Assembly (NCBI RefSeq): GCF_029664245.1
Contig: NZ_JANAIE010000002.1
Location: 124,001 to 188,000 of the forward strand
Source: Profundicola chukchiensis
Lineage (GTDB): Bacteria > Bacteroidota > Bacteroidia > Flavobacteriales > Weeksellaceae
Length of the DNA: 64,000 nucleotides
Direction of reading: 5' to 3'
The notes below the pieces were generated by a model, which had not been told where the DNA came from, searched no databases, and was given only the letters and a program-made list of their open reading frames with translations. Shown one piece after another: positions 18,172 to 27,650 of this stretch. How positions within the stretch are numbered: position 1 is the first letter of the stretch; the number at the start of each line of letters is the position of its first letter. The position numbers and the translations under genes are program-made.

Positions 18172-18921
18172 ATGAATAGAATCATTTTATTATTGTTACT
18201 AATAAGTTTAGTTTCCTCCTGTAGGACGCAAAAAGATATTTGGTATTTTCAAAACATAGATCAGGTAATTAATGAAACTGCTGAAATATATGAAGATCCC
18301 AAAATACAAACTGGTGATGCGTTAAGTATTGTTGTGAGCACTTTCAACCCTAAATTGGCGGAACCTTTTAATTTAGGTGGTGGCGTTAATAACACTCGAA
18401 GTATTTCAGAAGACAGTCCAGCAGCGTATGTAGTAAGTAGCGATGGTAACATTGAAATGCCTATGCTAGGAAGTATTCAAGCAGCTGGGAAAACTAGGCA
18501 AGAATTAGCAATATTATTAGAAGAAAAAATTAAAACTTACGTTAATGACCCTATAGTCAACGTTAGATATATCAATTTTCGTGTAAGTATGCTTGGTGAA
18601 TTTAATCGCCCAGGTGTGGTGGAATCTAAATCAGAAAAGCTGAGTATTATGGAAGCAATTGCAAAGTCAGGAGATATGAGTTTATATGCCATACGAGATT
18701 CCGTAATGATAATTCGTACAACTGATGGTATACGTGAACATAAATTTGTAAATCTTCTAGATGCTAATTTAATCAATTCAGAGTATTATTATCTTCGTCA
18801 AAATGACATTTTATACGCCATGCCTACTAAATCTAAAGCTATTGAATTTAATTCTCGCCCTATTAGAGATGGACTAACTGTTTTAGGATTTGTATTAACC
18901 ATATATGCACTATTTAAATAA
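18172..18921 (+). CDS. wza: Wza-like polysaccharide export lipoprotein
   Basis: The 249-residue protein has a lipoprotein signal (MNRIILLLLLISLVSSC) with Cys17 as the predicted lipidation site. The poly_export domain follows: IQTGDALSIVVSTFNP, then SSDGNIEMPMLGSIQAAGKT. An SLBB-like segment has VSMLGEFNRPGVVESKSEKL and ends in NDILYAMPTK. A hydrophobic C-terminus (LTVLGFVLTIYALF) could be the helix that spans the outer membrane. Together with the following Wzc-like kinase this makes the export machinery. ATG 18172 is chosen because the upstream TTG lies in the promoter. Confidence 0.9.
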   Translation: MNRIILLLLLISLVSSCRTQKDIWYFQNIDQVINETAEIYEDPKIQTGDALSIVVSTFNPKLAEPFNLGGGVNNTRSISEDSPAAYVVSSDGNIEMPMLGSIQAAGKTRQELAILLEEKIKTYVNDPIVNVRYINFRVSMLGEFNRPGVVESKSEKLSIMEAIAKSGDMSLYAIRDSVMIIRTTDGIREHKFVNLLDANLINSEYYYLRQNDILYAMPTKSKAIEFNSRPIRDGLTVLGFVLTIYALFK

Positions 18922-18924
18922 CAG

Positions 18925-21330
18925 ATGAATAACCAACTCCAAAATCCCTTTTTAGAAGAATCTTCACATCAGCGTACTGCAAAGTTAAGAAGAGATGTGG
19001 CAGCTTATGTCAGAAGGTGGCCTATATTTCTATTAAGTATTCTTTTCTTTCTTTTTGCAGCATGGCTTTATACTAGATACTTAACACCAATTTATCAATC
19101 CACTATCAGTGTTTTAGTTAAAGATGGAAAACAAAATCCAGGAACTAATATTTTGCTACGTGATATTGCTTTAACTGGAAATTTAAGTGGGGGAATTTCT
19201 AACGATATGCAAATTCTTAAATCTATGAGAAACGTTTCACAAGTTGTTCGTAATTTAGATTTGCATCATAAGTATAATAGAGAAGGAAGAATAATTGAAA
19301 AGGAGGCCTATGGTCGTGAATTACCTATTTTGCTAAAATCCTATGCGGCAGATAGCCTGAGACCAATTCAACAACAGTTTCAAGTAAAATATAAGCACCC
19401 CAATGTTGAGTTACAAACTACAAATGGTAAAATCTATTCCACTCAATTAAACAAACCTCTTTTAATTGATAAAAACACTTTTGTTTTTGTAAAAAACCCA
19501 ATTGGATCTAATGCCAAATCTGACGAATTTAAGGTTACCGTTAGCAATCCAACTTCAGTTGCCCGTGGTCTTCAAAATAGAATTAATATCAACACGGTTG
19601 AAGGGACTACAATTGTTAACCTTTCTATGACCTCTATCAATACTTTAAAATCTGAAGATATATTACAAGAATTAGTTAAAGTTTATAATCAAGAGTCTAT
19701 AAGTGATCAAAATCTGGAATTTGAAAAAACTGAGGAGTTCATAGAAGAACGTATTGTACAAATTAATGAAGAACTGGGAGGAGTAGAAGGAACAAAAGTT
19801 TCATTTAAAGAGGATAACGCCATTGCTAATTTAGAAGCTGAGGCATCTCAAAGTATAAACATGAAACCGGGTTTGGAAAGTAATTTAATGAACATTGAAA
19901 CTCAATTAAGTTTAGTACAATCTTACAAAAATCATGTACAAAAACAAGGTATTGATGAAATTCTCCCATCCGATGTTAGTGATGGATCAAATGCCACCAA
20001 TGCTGCAGTCAATCATTATAATAATCTGGTTACTGAAAGGAATAACTTGTTAGCCTCTGGAGCTACAGAAGATTATCCTGATGTAAAAAACTTAACAGCA
20101 AATATTCAAAGTAGTAAGTCAGCTATTCTTTCAAACATAAGTAAAAAAACCTCATCCTTACAAAGTATGAGAAATGATATTTCTGGGCAGTTAGGAAAGT
20201 TTTCGGCAATTAAAAGCAGTATACCTAAATTAGAAAGAACAAATAGAGAAATTGATAGACAACAACATATTAAAGAAAGTCTTTATTTATTACTTCTACA
20301 AAAACGTGAGGAAGCCGCTATATCTAAAGCTATCACGGGAGAAAAAGCTAAAGTCTTGAACCCACCATCAAGTTATGGACCAGTAGCACCCGTTAAATCA
20401 AGATATTACTTTGGTGCTTTCGCTTTAGGTTTACTTTTACCTTTAGCAGTTATATACACCAAAGAATTACTTAAAAACAAAATTGAAACTAGAAGTGATT
20501 TAGAAGAATTAGTGAAAGGAGAGCCAATCGTAGCTGAGCTTCCTAAAATATCAATGGATGAAGAGTTTCAATTGGTAGGGAGTGACCTGAGCGTGATGTC
20601 CGAAGCCTTTCGTATTATGCGAACAAATATTGAGTTTGTTATATCCAGAAGGTTATCGAATAATAAAAGTAAAGTAATTCTGGTAACTTCTAGTATAAAG
20701 GGAGAAGGTAAAACATTTGTATCCATGAACTATGCTCATGTTTTAGGTCAATTACAAGGTAAAAGAGCTATAATAATCGGGGCAGATATACGAAACCCTC
20801 AATTACATCGATATGATAGATCAAGTAAAAATGCAGTTGGATTGACAGAATATTTATATTCTGATGATGTTTCTCTTGATGAGTTAATTAAAGTTTCCAA
20901 ATCTGATAATAAGACTCATATTATATTCTCAGGTAAGATTCCGCCAAATCCAACAGAGTTATTAATGAGTGAGAAGTTTGATAAATTAATTGAACAATTA
21001 AGAGAACTTTACGATTATATAGTCATTGATAGTGCTCCTTTAGTTCTAGTATCAGATACCTATCATATTAGTAGTACAGCTGACTTAACTGTATATGTAA
21101 CTCGATCAGAATTCACTCCTAAAGATGTGATTAAAGTTCCTATGGACTCGATAGAGGAAGGAAGGTTGAAAAATGTGGTTTTTGCCCTAAATGATATTTC
21201 CACAGCTCACTCAGGTTATGCTTATGGCTACAAATATAATTATGGCTATGGCTATGGCTATGGTACTGTCAATAGAAGAAGATCGCCTATAAAAAGATTC
21301 TTATCTAGTTTTGGAATAAATTTAAAATAA
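18925..21330 (+). CDS. wzc: Wzc-like polysaccharide co-polymerase/tyrosine autokinase
   Basis: The 801-residue inner-membrane protein has TM helices at about 33-52 and 495-511 around a periplasmic Wzz/GNVR region with coiled-coil-like stretches. The C-terminal BY-kinase has Walker [10 protein letters not shown] (589-597), Walker A' [10 protein letters not shown] (616-625) and Walker B YIVIDSAP (698-705). A tyrosine cluster at 765-779 has eight Tyr. The usual first Asp of Walker A' (DxD) is Gly here. Cycles of Tyr phosphorylation control chain length and export through Wza. It overlaps the next gene by one base (TAATG). Confidence 0.94.
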   Translation: MNNQLQNPFLEESSHQRTAKLRRDVAAYVRRWPIFLLSILFFLFAAWLYTRYLTPIYQSTISVLVKDGKQNPGTNILLRDIALTGNLSGGISNDMQILKSMRNVSQVVRNLDLHHKYNREGRIIEKEAYGRELPILLKSYAADSLRPIQQQFQVKYKHPNVELQTTNGKIYSTQLNKPLLIDKNTFVFVKNPIGSNAKSDEFKVTVSNPTSVARGLQNRININTVEGTTIVNLSMTSINTLKSEDILQELVKVYNQESISDQNLEFEKTEEFIEERIVQINEELGGVEGTKVSFKEDNAIANLEAEASQSINMKPGLESNLMNIETQLSLVQSYKNHVQKQGIDEILPSDVSDGSNATNAAVNHYNNLVTERNNLLASGATEDYPDVKNLTANIQSSKSAILSNISKKTSSLQSMRNDISGQLGKFSAIKSSIPKLERTNREIDRQQHIKESLYLLLLQKREEAAISKAITGEKAKVLNPPSSYGPVAPVKSRYYFGAFALGLLLPLAVIYTKELLKNKIETRSDLEELVKGEPIVAELPKISMDEEFQLVGSDLSVMSEAFRIMRTNIEFVISRRLSNNKSKVILVTSSIKGEGKTFVSMNYAHVLGQLQGKRAIIIGADIRNPQLHRYDRSSKNAVGLTEYLYSDDVSLDELIKVSKSDNKTHIIFSGKIPPNPTELLMSEKFDKLIEQLRELYDYIVIDSAPLVLVSDTYHISSTADLTVYVTRSEFTPKDVIKVPMDSIEEGRLKNVVFALNDISTAHSGYAYGYKYNYGYGYGYGTVNRRRSPIKRFLSSFGINLK

Positions 21331-22310
21331 TGAGTAAAACAACATCAACCGTATTAGTAACAGGAGCTGCAGGATTTATTGGATCTAACTTAGTAGAAAG
21401 ATTATTAAGTGAAGGATACCAAGTCAAGGCTCTTGATAACTTTGCTACGGGACATAAAAAAAATATTAATCCTTTTTTAGAAAATGAAAATTTCTACTTT
21501 ACGGAAGGTGATATTAGAGACTTAGAGACTTGCCAAGAGGCCTGTAAAGATGTAGACTTTATCCTTCATCAAGCGGCTCTAGGTTCTGTACCTAGATCGA
21601 TCAACGACCCTATTACGAGTAATGAAGTAAATGTAGGAGGCTTTCTAAATATGCTGGTGGCTGCCAAAGAGAACAATGTTAAGCGATTTGTTTATGCAGC
21701 AAGTTCTTCTACCTATGGTGATTCTACGGCTTTACCTAAAGTTGAGGACAAGATAGGAAAACCTCTATCTCCTTATGCAGTTACCAAATTAGTGAATGAA
21801 GTTTATGCCGATGTATTTCAAAAGGTTTATGGCTTAGATACGATAGGTTTAAGATACTTTAACGTCTTTGGTCGTAGACAAGATCCAAATGGTGCCTATG
21901 CCGCAGTGATTCCAAAATTTGTTATGCAGTTAATGAAACACGAATCTCCAGTGATTAATGGAGATGGTACATTTTCCCGTGATTTCACCTATATTGACAA
22001 TGTAGTTCAAATGAATTTACGTGCTATTGAAACAGATAACCAAGGGGCATTAAATCAAGTCTACAATACCGCTGTAGGCGATCGAATCAGCATTCTAGAA
22101 ATGGCAGAATTATTGCGCTCCATGTTGGCTGAGTATGATCCAAAAATTGCAGAAATTGAAATTAAACACGGTCCAAATAGAAAAGGTGATGTCCCTCACT
22201 CTCTCGCTTCTATTGAAAAAGCTCAAGAAAAACTTAATTATCAACCCACCCACGTATTCAAGGATGGCTTAAAAGAAGCTGTGGCTTGGTATTGGGAAAA
22301 TTTAAAATAA
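21330..22310 (+). CDS. wbpP: UDP-N-acetylglucosamine 4-epimerase, WbpP/TviC-like
   Basis: The 326-residue extended SDR enzyme interconverts UDP-GlcNAc and UDP-GalNAc. The NAD loop is [30 protein letters not shown] and SSSTYGDS precede the catalytic SPYAVTK (Tyr and Lys of YxxxK). [20 protein letters not shown] is the substrate loop typical of WbpP/TviC. Directly downstream is the matching 6-dehydrogenase, the same partner as in Vi antigen and Pseudomonas O6 clusters, pointing to UDP-GalNAcA. Confidence 0.9.
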   Translation: MSKTTSTVLVTGAAGFIGSNLVERLLSEGYQVKALDNFATGHKKNINPFLENENFYFTEGDIRDLETCQEACKDVDFILHQAALGSVPRSINDPITSNEVNVGGFLNMLVAAKENNVKRFVYAASSSTYGDSTALPKVEDKIGKPLSPYAVTKLVNEVYADVFQKVYGLDTIGLRYFNVFGRRQDPNGAYAAVIPKFVMQLMKHESPVINGDGTFSRDFTYIDNVVQMNLRAIETDNQGALNQVYNTAVGDRISILEMAELLRSMLAEYDPKIAEIEIKHGPNRKGDVPHSLASIEKAQEKLNYQPTHVFKDGLKEAVAWYWENLK

Positions 22311-22332
22311 GAACCTAGAATAAAAGATTAAA

Positions 22333-23619
22333 ATGAATAAAAAAATTGCAGTCATAGGATTAGGATATGTAGGCTTACCATTAGCCAGATTATTTGCCGA
22401 GAAATATCCAGTTGTTGGATTCGATATTCATCAAGCACGCGTAGATAAATTAAACGCAGGACATGATGACACCCTAGAGGTGGCCGATGAATTATTACAA
22501 TCAGCATTGGTTAAAAATAATCCAAGTTATGATGAGAAAGGATTGTTTTGTACTGCAAATATAGAAGATATTGAAGATGCTAACTTCTATGTGATTACAG
22601 TTCCGACTCCTGTAGATAAAAATCATAGACCTATTCTTACGCCATTAATCAAAGCTAGTGAAACAGTAGGTAAGGTTTTGAAAAAAGGTGATATTGTAGT
22701 ATATGAATCTACAGTTTACCCAGGAGCCACTGAAGAGGATTGTATTCCAGTTCTAGAAAAGTTCTCAGGTTTAAAATTTAACGAAGATTTCTTTGCAGGT
22801 TACTCTCCAGAAAGAATTAACCCAGGAGATAAAGAACACACGGTTGAGAAGATATTAAAAGTAACTTCTGGTTCCACCCCTGAAATTGGAAAAGTAGTAG
22901 ATGATATTTATAAATCCGTAATTACGGCAGGTACACACTTGGCTCCTACCATTAAAGTAGCAGAAGCTGCTAAAGTAATTGAAAATTCTCAACGAGATAT
23001 CAATATCGCTTTCGTTAATGAATTAGCTAAGATTTTCAATTTAATGGAGATTGATACTCACGACGTATTAACAGCCGCTGGTACCAAATGGAATTTCCTT
23101 CCTTTCAAACCAGGCTTAGTAGGCGGACATTGTATTGGGGTTGATCCTTATTACTTAGCTCAAAAAGCTCAAGAATTTGGTTATCACCCAGAAATAATCT
23201 TAGCCGGTAGAAGATTGAATGATTCTATGGGGCAATATATTGCAAGTGAAGTAGTGAAGAAAATGCTACAAAACGATTGCAAAGTGAAAGGATCTAAAGT
23301 ATTAGTACTTGGGGTTACCTTCAAAGAAAACTGTCCAGATGTTCGTAATACGAAAGTGGTGGATGTTGTTCATAACCTAGAAGAATTTGGGGTTAATGTA
23401 ACGATTCATGATCCATGGGCTAATCCAGAAGAGATTACACATGAGTATAATTTAGAAACAACACAAGACCTACCAAATGAAAAATTCGATGCGGTAATCT
23501 TGGCGGTTGCTCACCAAGAGTTTAAAGGAATAGATATCGATGCTCTTTTAAATGAAAATGGAATCGTATATGATGTTAAGAACTTTTTACCAAAAGATCA
23601 AGTAAACGCAAGATTATAA
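22333..23619 (+). CDS. tviB: UDP-N-acetylhexosamine 6-dehydrogenase, TviB/WbpO-like
   Basis: This 428-residue nucleotide-sugar dehydrogenase oxidises C6 to a uronic acid with two NAD+. The N-terminal NAD loop is [15 protein letters not shown], and [17 protein letters not shown] is the conserved middle. Catalytic Cys is in [16 protein letters not shown], and [16 protein letters not shown] lies in the C-terminal UDP-binding domain. Length and motifs fit the UDP-HexNAc group (TviB/WbpO/WbpA) rather than Ugd; whether GlcNAc or GalNAc is used is inferred from its neighbour. A strong terminator follows. Confidence 0.9.
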   Translation: MNKKIAVIGLGYVGLPLARLFAEKYPVVGFDIHQARVDKLNAGHDDTLEVADELLQSALVKNNPSYDEKGLFCTANIEDIEDANFYVITVPTPVDKNHRPILTPLIKASETVGKVLKKGDIVVYESTVYPGATEEDCIPVLEKFSGLKFNEDFFAGYSPERINPGDKEHTVEKILKVTSGSTPEIGKVVDDIYKSVITAGTHLAPTIKVAEAAKVIENSQRDINIAFVNELAKIFNLMEIDTHDVLTAAGTKWNFLPFKPGLVGGHCIGVDPYYLAQKAQEFGYHPEIILAGRRLNDSMGQYIASEVVKKMLQNDCKVKGSKVLVLGVTFKENCPDVRNTKVVDVVHNLEEFGVNVTIHDPWANPEEITHEYNLETTQDLPNEKFDAVILAVAHQEFKGIDIDALLNENGIVYDVKNFLPKDQVNARL

Positions 23620-23647
23620 GTTAATCTAATTCATAAAATATGGTTAG

Positions 23648-23681
23648 AAAAGGTCGATTCAGTATTGAGTCGACCTTTTTT
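23648..23681 (+). terminator. Intrinsic terminator after the UDP-HexNAc dehydrogenase
   Basis: Stem AAGGTCGATTC/GAGTCGACCTT (one G-U pair) with loop AGTATT, followed by a T-run. It ends the pgl-wza-wzc-wbpP-tviB unit. Confidence 0.88.
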
Positions 23682-23864
23682 CTTTGAGGGAAATTTTGAA
23701 TGTTGAATTAAGGGTGGATAATAAAGAAATTCATAAATCTTTTAATTCAAAACCTAATTAAACTCTGTAGAATAATTTTCATTGAAAAATCAGTTAGGTT
23801 TAGGAATCTGACTGAAACGATATGCTTCACTCTAGAAAGATTTATACTCAAAATCCCCCTCCGT

Positions 23865-23926
23865 CTTTCTGTCAAGACTTCGATACATTTTTTCTAAAGA
23901 AAAACTCCTCCATCTGACAGAAAAAC
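23865..23926. repeat. Family C hairpin repeat
   Basis: It begins TTTCTGTCAAGACTTCGATA and ends TCTGACAGAAA, so the ends are inverted complements. Related copies lie at 25390, 26281, 56632, 57066 and (decayed) 57205. Confidence 0.6.
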
Positions 23927-24082
23927 TCTACACCCCAATACCAATTATCGAGTACTAAGTACTATCTACCATTCCCTCTCTAACACATAAAACTCACAAT
24001 ACAACGATCTTTAATCTTGAACCTAAATTAATTGGCAAATATCAACCAATTTTACGATATTTGGAAAGCTAAAGAATAATCT

Positions 24083-25135
24083 ATGTCAAAAACAATTTTA
24101 ATCACAGGAGGAGCAGGTTTTATCGGTTCTCACGTCGTAAGAAGATTCGTAAATCAATACCCTCAATATAAAATCGTTAATTTAGATGCCCTTACCTATG
24201 CAGGGAATCTAGAGAACTTAAAAGATGTTGAATCCGCTAATAATTATGAATTCGTACACGGAGATATAACAGATGCCGACTTCATCCAAAAGCTTTTTGA
24301 AAAATATAAATTTGACGGAGTAGTTCATTTAGCAGCTGAATCTCACGTAGATAGATCAATTACCGACCCTCTTGCTTTTGCCAAAACCAATATTCTAGGT
24401 ACCATGAATTTATTAAATGAATTCAAAACATTATGGCAAGATAAGTGGGAAGGAAAACGTTTCTACCACGTTTCTACCGACGAAGTTTATGGTACTTTAG
24501 GAGAAACCGGCTTATTTACCGAAGAAACTTCCTATGACCCTAATTCACCTTATTCAGCTTCTAAGGCATCGTCTGACCATTTCGTAAGAGCTTATGGTGA
24601 AACTTATGGTATGCCTTATGTAATTTCAAATTGCTCTAATAACTACGGACCTAATCACTTTCCAGAGAAGTTAATTCCACTTTGCATCAATAATATTTTA
24701 AATAAAAAACCACTTCCTATCTACGGGGATGGTAAATTCACTAGAGATTGGCTATATGTTATCGACCATGCCATTGCTATCGATAAAGTTTATCATGAGG
24801 GCGTAAATCACGAAACTTATAATATTGGTGGATATAATGAGTGGAAAAACATAGACCTAGTAAAAGAATTGTGTAAACAAATGGACGAAAAACTAGGTAA
24901 CGAAGCTGGAACTTCGGAGCAGCTCATCACCTTTGTAAAAGATAGACCAGGACATGACTTGCGATATGCCATTGATTCTAGTAAAATCACCCGAGAATTA
25001 GGCTGGAAACCATCGGTTACTTTCCCTGAGGGGCTTTCTGCAACCATCGATTGGTACCTAAACAACGAGGAATGGTTGAATAATGTAACCAGCGGTGATT
25101 ATATGGATTACTATGAGGAGAGATATAATGAGTAA
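24083..25135 (+). CDS. rfbB: dTDP-glucose 4,6-dehydratase
   Basis: The 350-residue SDR enzyme makes dTDP-4-keto-6-deoxyglucose. The NAD loop is ITGGAGFIGSHVVRRF and LAAESHVDRSI is the family signature. STDEVYGTLGE holds the catalytic Thr-Asp-Glu, YSASKASSDHFVRAY the Tyr/Lys pair, and SNNYGPNHFPEKLIPL the substrate region. rfbA is 9.4 kb downstream. rfbC and rfbD are absent from the window, so the product may feed an amino-sugar pathway (see the aminotransferase at 36831) rather than rhamnose. It stands alone, with repeat-rich gaps on either side. Confidence 0.95.
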   Translation: MSKTILITGGAGFIGSHVVRRFVNQYPQYKIVNLDALTYAGNLENLKDVESANNYEFVHGDITDADFIQKLFEKYKFDGVVHLAAESHVDRSITDPLAFAKTNILGTMNLLNEFKTLWQDKWEGKRFYHVSTDEVYGTLGETGLFTEETSYDPNSPYSASKASSDHFVRAYGETYGMPYVISNCSNNYGPNHFPEKLIPLCINNILNKKPLPIYGDGKFTRDWLYVIDHAIAIDKVYHEGVNHETYNIGGYNEWKNIDLVKELCKQMDEKLGNEAGTSEQLITFVKDRPGHDLRYAIDSSKITRELGWKPSVTFPEGLSATIDWYLNNEEWLNNVTSGDYMDYYEERYNE

Positions 25136-25150
25136 GACTTTAGAGCAATG

Positions 25151-25242
25151 AGATGCTGAATCAAGTTCAGCATGACATGCGTGTGGGCACCCCGAATATT
25201 AAAAACCCGGAGCGTCATTCCGCACTCGATGCGGAATCTCAT
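25151..25242. repeat. Composite repeat: family A copy plus inverted family A copy (copy 1)
   Basis: GATGCTGAATCAAGTTCAGC (palindromic) is followed by ATGACAT, a spacer with GGCACCCCGAATATT, and then an inverted copy, CGTCATTCCGCACTCGATGC. The whole unit recurs in direct orientation at 25691-25780. Confidence 0.7.
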
Positions 25243-25305
25243 GCTCAAGTAGGATAAATGTTGTTTAATATTGCTTAAATAGTTTAAATATTGTCTTTCG
25301 TGAAT

Positions 25306-25376
25306 CTCTCTTGTCAGGCTGAGTGATTTTGCACAGCAAAATTATATCGAAGCCTTAGGCAAGAGAAAAGCGAAGA
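25306..25376. repeat. Family B hairpin repeat
   Basis: Nested complements CTCTTG...CAAGAG, AGGCT...AGCCT and ATTTTGC...GCAAAAT predict a long stem. Copies at 25614, 56548 and 56983 keep the pairing while the sequence differs. Confidence 0.7.
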
Positions 25377-25389
25377 ATGTTATTAGCTC

Positions 25390-25450
25390 TTTCTGTCGAC
25401 ATTTCGATACAAATTTTTCTAAGGAAAAATTCACTCAATGTAACAGAAAG
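25390..25450. repeat. Family C hairpin repeat
   Basis: It starts TTTCTGTCGACATTTCGATA and ends AACAGAAAG, so the ends are complementary; the AT-rich middle (TTTTTCTAAGGAAAAA) is also self-complementary. Confidence 0.65.
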
Positions 25451-25528
25451 CCTTCAACTCTTTACCAATACCAATTATCAAATCTCTACACTCTTCACAC
25501 TCCACTCTAAACCAAACCAGCTCGGAGC

Positions 25529-25555
25529 ATCACTCTGAACTCGATTCAGAGTCTT
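25529..25555. repeat. Family A palindrome (inverted orientation)
   Basis: ATCACTCTGAACTCGATTCA then GAGTCTT: the TCTGAAnTCGATTCAGA core is a near-perfect palindrome like the other family A copies. Confidence 0.65.
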
Positions 25556-25613
25556 ATAATAAAGTAGGACAAAGCTTGCTTACAAGTAGTTTAATGTTTA
25601 ATTGACGTAATCC

Positions 25614-25669
25614 TCTGGTTAGGCTGAGTGATTTTATACAATAAAACTGTAGCGAAGCCTTGGACCAGA
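25614..25669. repeat. Family B hairpin repeat
   Basis: CTCTGGTTAGGCTGAGTGAT at the start and AGCGAAGCCTTGGACCAGAA at the end give paired ends; it is a shorter copy of the 25306 unit. Confidence 0.65.
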
Positions 25670-25690
25670 ATGGAATAAATAGAAAAAAAG

Positions 25691-25780
25691 AGATATTGAA
25701 TCAAGTTCGGCATAACATGCTCGTGGACACCCCGAGTATTATAAACCCGGAACGTCACTCTGCACTTGATGCGGAATCTA
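25691..25780. repeat. Composite repeat, copy 2
   Basis: A direct copy of 25151-25242, with the same order of family A palindrome, GACACCCCGAGTATT spacer and inverted family A palindrome. It has point differences that lower the pairing of the first stem. Confidence 0.7.
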
Positions 25781-25805
25781 ATAAGTTGTTATCGAACATT
25801 ATGCT

Positions 25806-25833
25806 AAATGCTGAATCAAATTCAGCATGACAT
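25806..25833. repeat. Family A palindrome
   Basis: AATGCTGAATCAAATTCAGC followed by ATGACAT. Confidence 0.65.
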
Positions 25834-25959
25834 AAGTTAATCTTAGATCTCAAAATCCAATCTAATAAAATTTATAAAAATCCTGTATTCATCTACCATT
25901 TTGTAAGAGATTATTATTTGTTATACGTTTTTTAAATCTGCCACTTCCGAATGTTACAA

Positions 25960-26047
25960 GAAAAAGCTTTTGAGGTTTATGAAAAAAGCTCTTGTACTTT
26001 TCTAAAAAAGCTCTTGAGGTTTTTATAAAAAGCTTTTGAGCTTTTTT
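25960..26047 (+). repeat. Four imperfect tandem 22-base units
   Basis: Units start at about 25960, 25981, 26004 and 26026. Each has the core AAAAAGCTYTTG followed by AGG or a variant and a T-run. The core AAAAGCTTTT is itself palindromic. Confidence 0.6.
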
Positions 26048-26203
26048 CTTGATGATGCGTATAATCAAAAGCCATTATGCGCATCTTTTCCCTAGAACAT
26101 CCGTATAAATGTAATTGTAGTAACTTAAGTGAAGGTTTTTCGTTTTAAGCATGTTTCATTTTCATCTGTAAGCTCCATTTGAAGTATCGTTAAAAGCTTT
26201 GCG

Positions 26204-26230
26204 GATGCTGAATTCAGTTCAGCATGACAT
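26204..26230. repeat. Family A palindrome
   Basis: GATGCTGAATTCAGTTCAGC followed by ATGACAT. Confidence 0.6.
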
Positions 26231-26280
26231 ACGCTTTGCTTGTATGGTTGATATCATAACAAAATTAGCTAGTCTTATTT

Positions 26281-26340
26281 TCTTTCGATATTTCAATACA
26301 TTTTTCTCTAACGAGAAAAAATCTTTATCTGACAGAAAAA
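26281..26340. repeat. Family C repeat, diverged
   Basis: TCTTTCGATATTTCAATACA at the start and ATCTGACAGAAAA at the end; the left arm has lost part of its complement to the right arm. Confidence 0.5.
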
Positions 26341-26499
26341 CTCTACATTCCCACTAATTACTAACTACCAAATACCTACTACCATCCCCCCTATACCCAA
26401 CACCAATTAAAAACTGTGAACTGAGAACCTTGATCAAACAAAATCATCTCATACAAATTCCTCCTTTCAAATTCCTACTACTAATCTAAACTAAATCAC

Positions 26500-26507
26500 T
26501 ATCTTTG
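26500..26507 (+). promoter_or_regulatory. -7 promoter element for the WecF-like gene
   Basis: TATCTTTG matches TAnnTTTG and ends 24 bases before the TTG start at 26532, which supports that unusual start. Confidence 0.55.
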
Positions 26508-26531
26508 AACTACTAACCTAACCATCTTGAT

Positions 26532-27650
26532 TTGAAAAGAATTCTACACATCAGTAATGATGATAAATTCTTATGCTTGGGAAAAAAGATATTTGAATCT
26601 GTTCCTGAATTAGAAAATGAATACTGGGTGATAGCTGACAAAGCAGAAATACAACATATTCATTTTGAGCATAGAGTTTTTTATCCACTCAAGGAGAACT
26701 CAGACGATTTATATCTCAAATTAAATTCCTATGATTTAATTTGTATACATTTTTTAAACCCTCGTTTATATCCCTTAATTAAATCTAGAAAAATAAAAAC
26801 CAAAATACTTTGGATAGGATGGGGAGGCGATTATTATTGGCTTATTAACACTCATAATAGATTTAATCTTTACTTACCAGAAACCACAAAATTCATTTAT
26901 AATTCAAAATGGATTGCAAAATTACAGCCTGTATTGAAGCAACTCAAAAAAGTTAAAGGTAAAATGAAATTACCCACATTAAACGGAGTGGATTATTTCG
27001 CACCCGTCAACAAGTCAGAATATGATATAATTTTGAAGAACCATCCCAATTTTAGACCGCAATTTGTTGATTGGAATTATGGTTATATTAATCAAGATAT
27101 TATCAACTATTACGCTAGTTTAAAAAGATCGGGCAATAAAATTATGATTGGTAATAGCTCTACCCCGACGAATAATCATTTAGATGTATTCAAAGAACTT
27201 GAACACGTTCTAGAAAATGAATCATTGATAGTACCCCTAAATTATGGGAACAAGACTTATGCAAAAAACCTAAAACTCACTTTAAGTAAGCAATATAATC
27301 TTAATTTGGAGTTTATGGATGATTTAATGAGTTTAGAAGATTTCAATCAATTATTATTGGAATGTAAATCTCTGATTATTGGAAGTTCCAGGCAGCAAGC
27401 TATGGGAACAATTATTACTGCACTGTATATTGGAGTCAATGTATTTTTATTTAAAAGTAGTTTAAACTATAAATTTTTTAATAATTTAGGTTTAAATTTC
27501 CTTAGTATTGAGGAGTTGAAGGAAAATCCTGAACTAATCAATCGAGAATTAAATTCAGAGCAAATAGAAAAAAATAGAAAAATTATTAACGAAATTTGGT
27601 CTTTAGAAAGAAATGCCAACACAATCAAAGAATTACTACATAAAATATAG
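26532..27650 (+). CDS. WecF-like TDP-4-acetamido-4,6-dideoxyhexose transferase (GT56 family)
   Basis: This 372-residue protein shares the key stretches of E. coli WecF, which adds Fuc4NAc from dTDP-Fuc4NAc to a lipid-linked acceptor. These are IGNSSTPTNNH at 206-216, VPLNYG at 234-239 and RQQAMGTI at 287-294. The N-terminal WIGWGGDYYWL resembles WecF's HIWGADLYEL. Start is TTG at 26532 with a -7 box 24 bases upstream. wecB follows at once, and rfbA/rfbB plus a sugar aminotransferase are nearby, so a dTDP-4-amino sugar donor is plausible. The exact sugar is inferred. Confidence 0.75.
   Translation: MKRILHISNDDKFLCLGKKIFESVPELENEYWVIADKAEIQHIHFEHRVFYPLKENSDDLYLKLNSYDLICIHFLNPRLYPLIKSRKIKTKILWIGWGGDYYWLINTHNRFNLYLPETTKFIYNSKWIAKLQPVLKQLKKVKGKMKLPTLNGVDYFAPVNKSEYDIILKNHPNFRPQFVDWNYGYINQDIINYYASLKRSGNKIMIGNSSTPTNNHLDVFKELEHVLENESLIVPLNYGNKTYAKNLKLTLSKQYNLNLEFMDDLMSLEDFNQLLLECKSLIIGSSRQQAMGTIITALYIGVNVFLFKSSLNYKFFNNLGLNFLSIEELKENPELINRELNSEQIEKNRKIINEIWSLERNANTIKELLHKI

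Larger units (their letters stand above)
23620..24082 (+). other. Gene-free gap with terminator and one repeat copy
   Basis: This 463-base gap holds the terminator at 23648, one family-C hairpin repeat at 23865-23926, and a low-complexity CTACC/TACTA-rich tract to about 24000. A near-match to the -7 element (GATATTTG, 24057-24064) may drive rfbB. I see no coding sequence. Confidence 0.6.
25136..26531 (+). other. Gene-free block packed with dispersed repeats
   Basis: This 1.4-kb stretch has no plausible gene. It contains copies of three palindromic families: A (ctgaatcaagttcag-like), B (cttgtcaggctgag-like) and C (ctgtcgacatttcgatac-like). It also has a run of four 22-base units and a low-complexity tract at about 26345-26400. 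The only regulatory element I can point to is the -7 box at 26500. Confidence 0.75.

Noticed and set aside
25136-26531. CRISPR array
   Set aside because: The repeats are not regularly spaced, differ in sequence, occur in both orientations and have no cas genes nearby.
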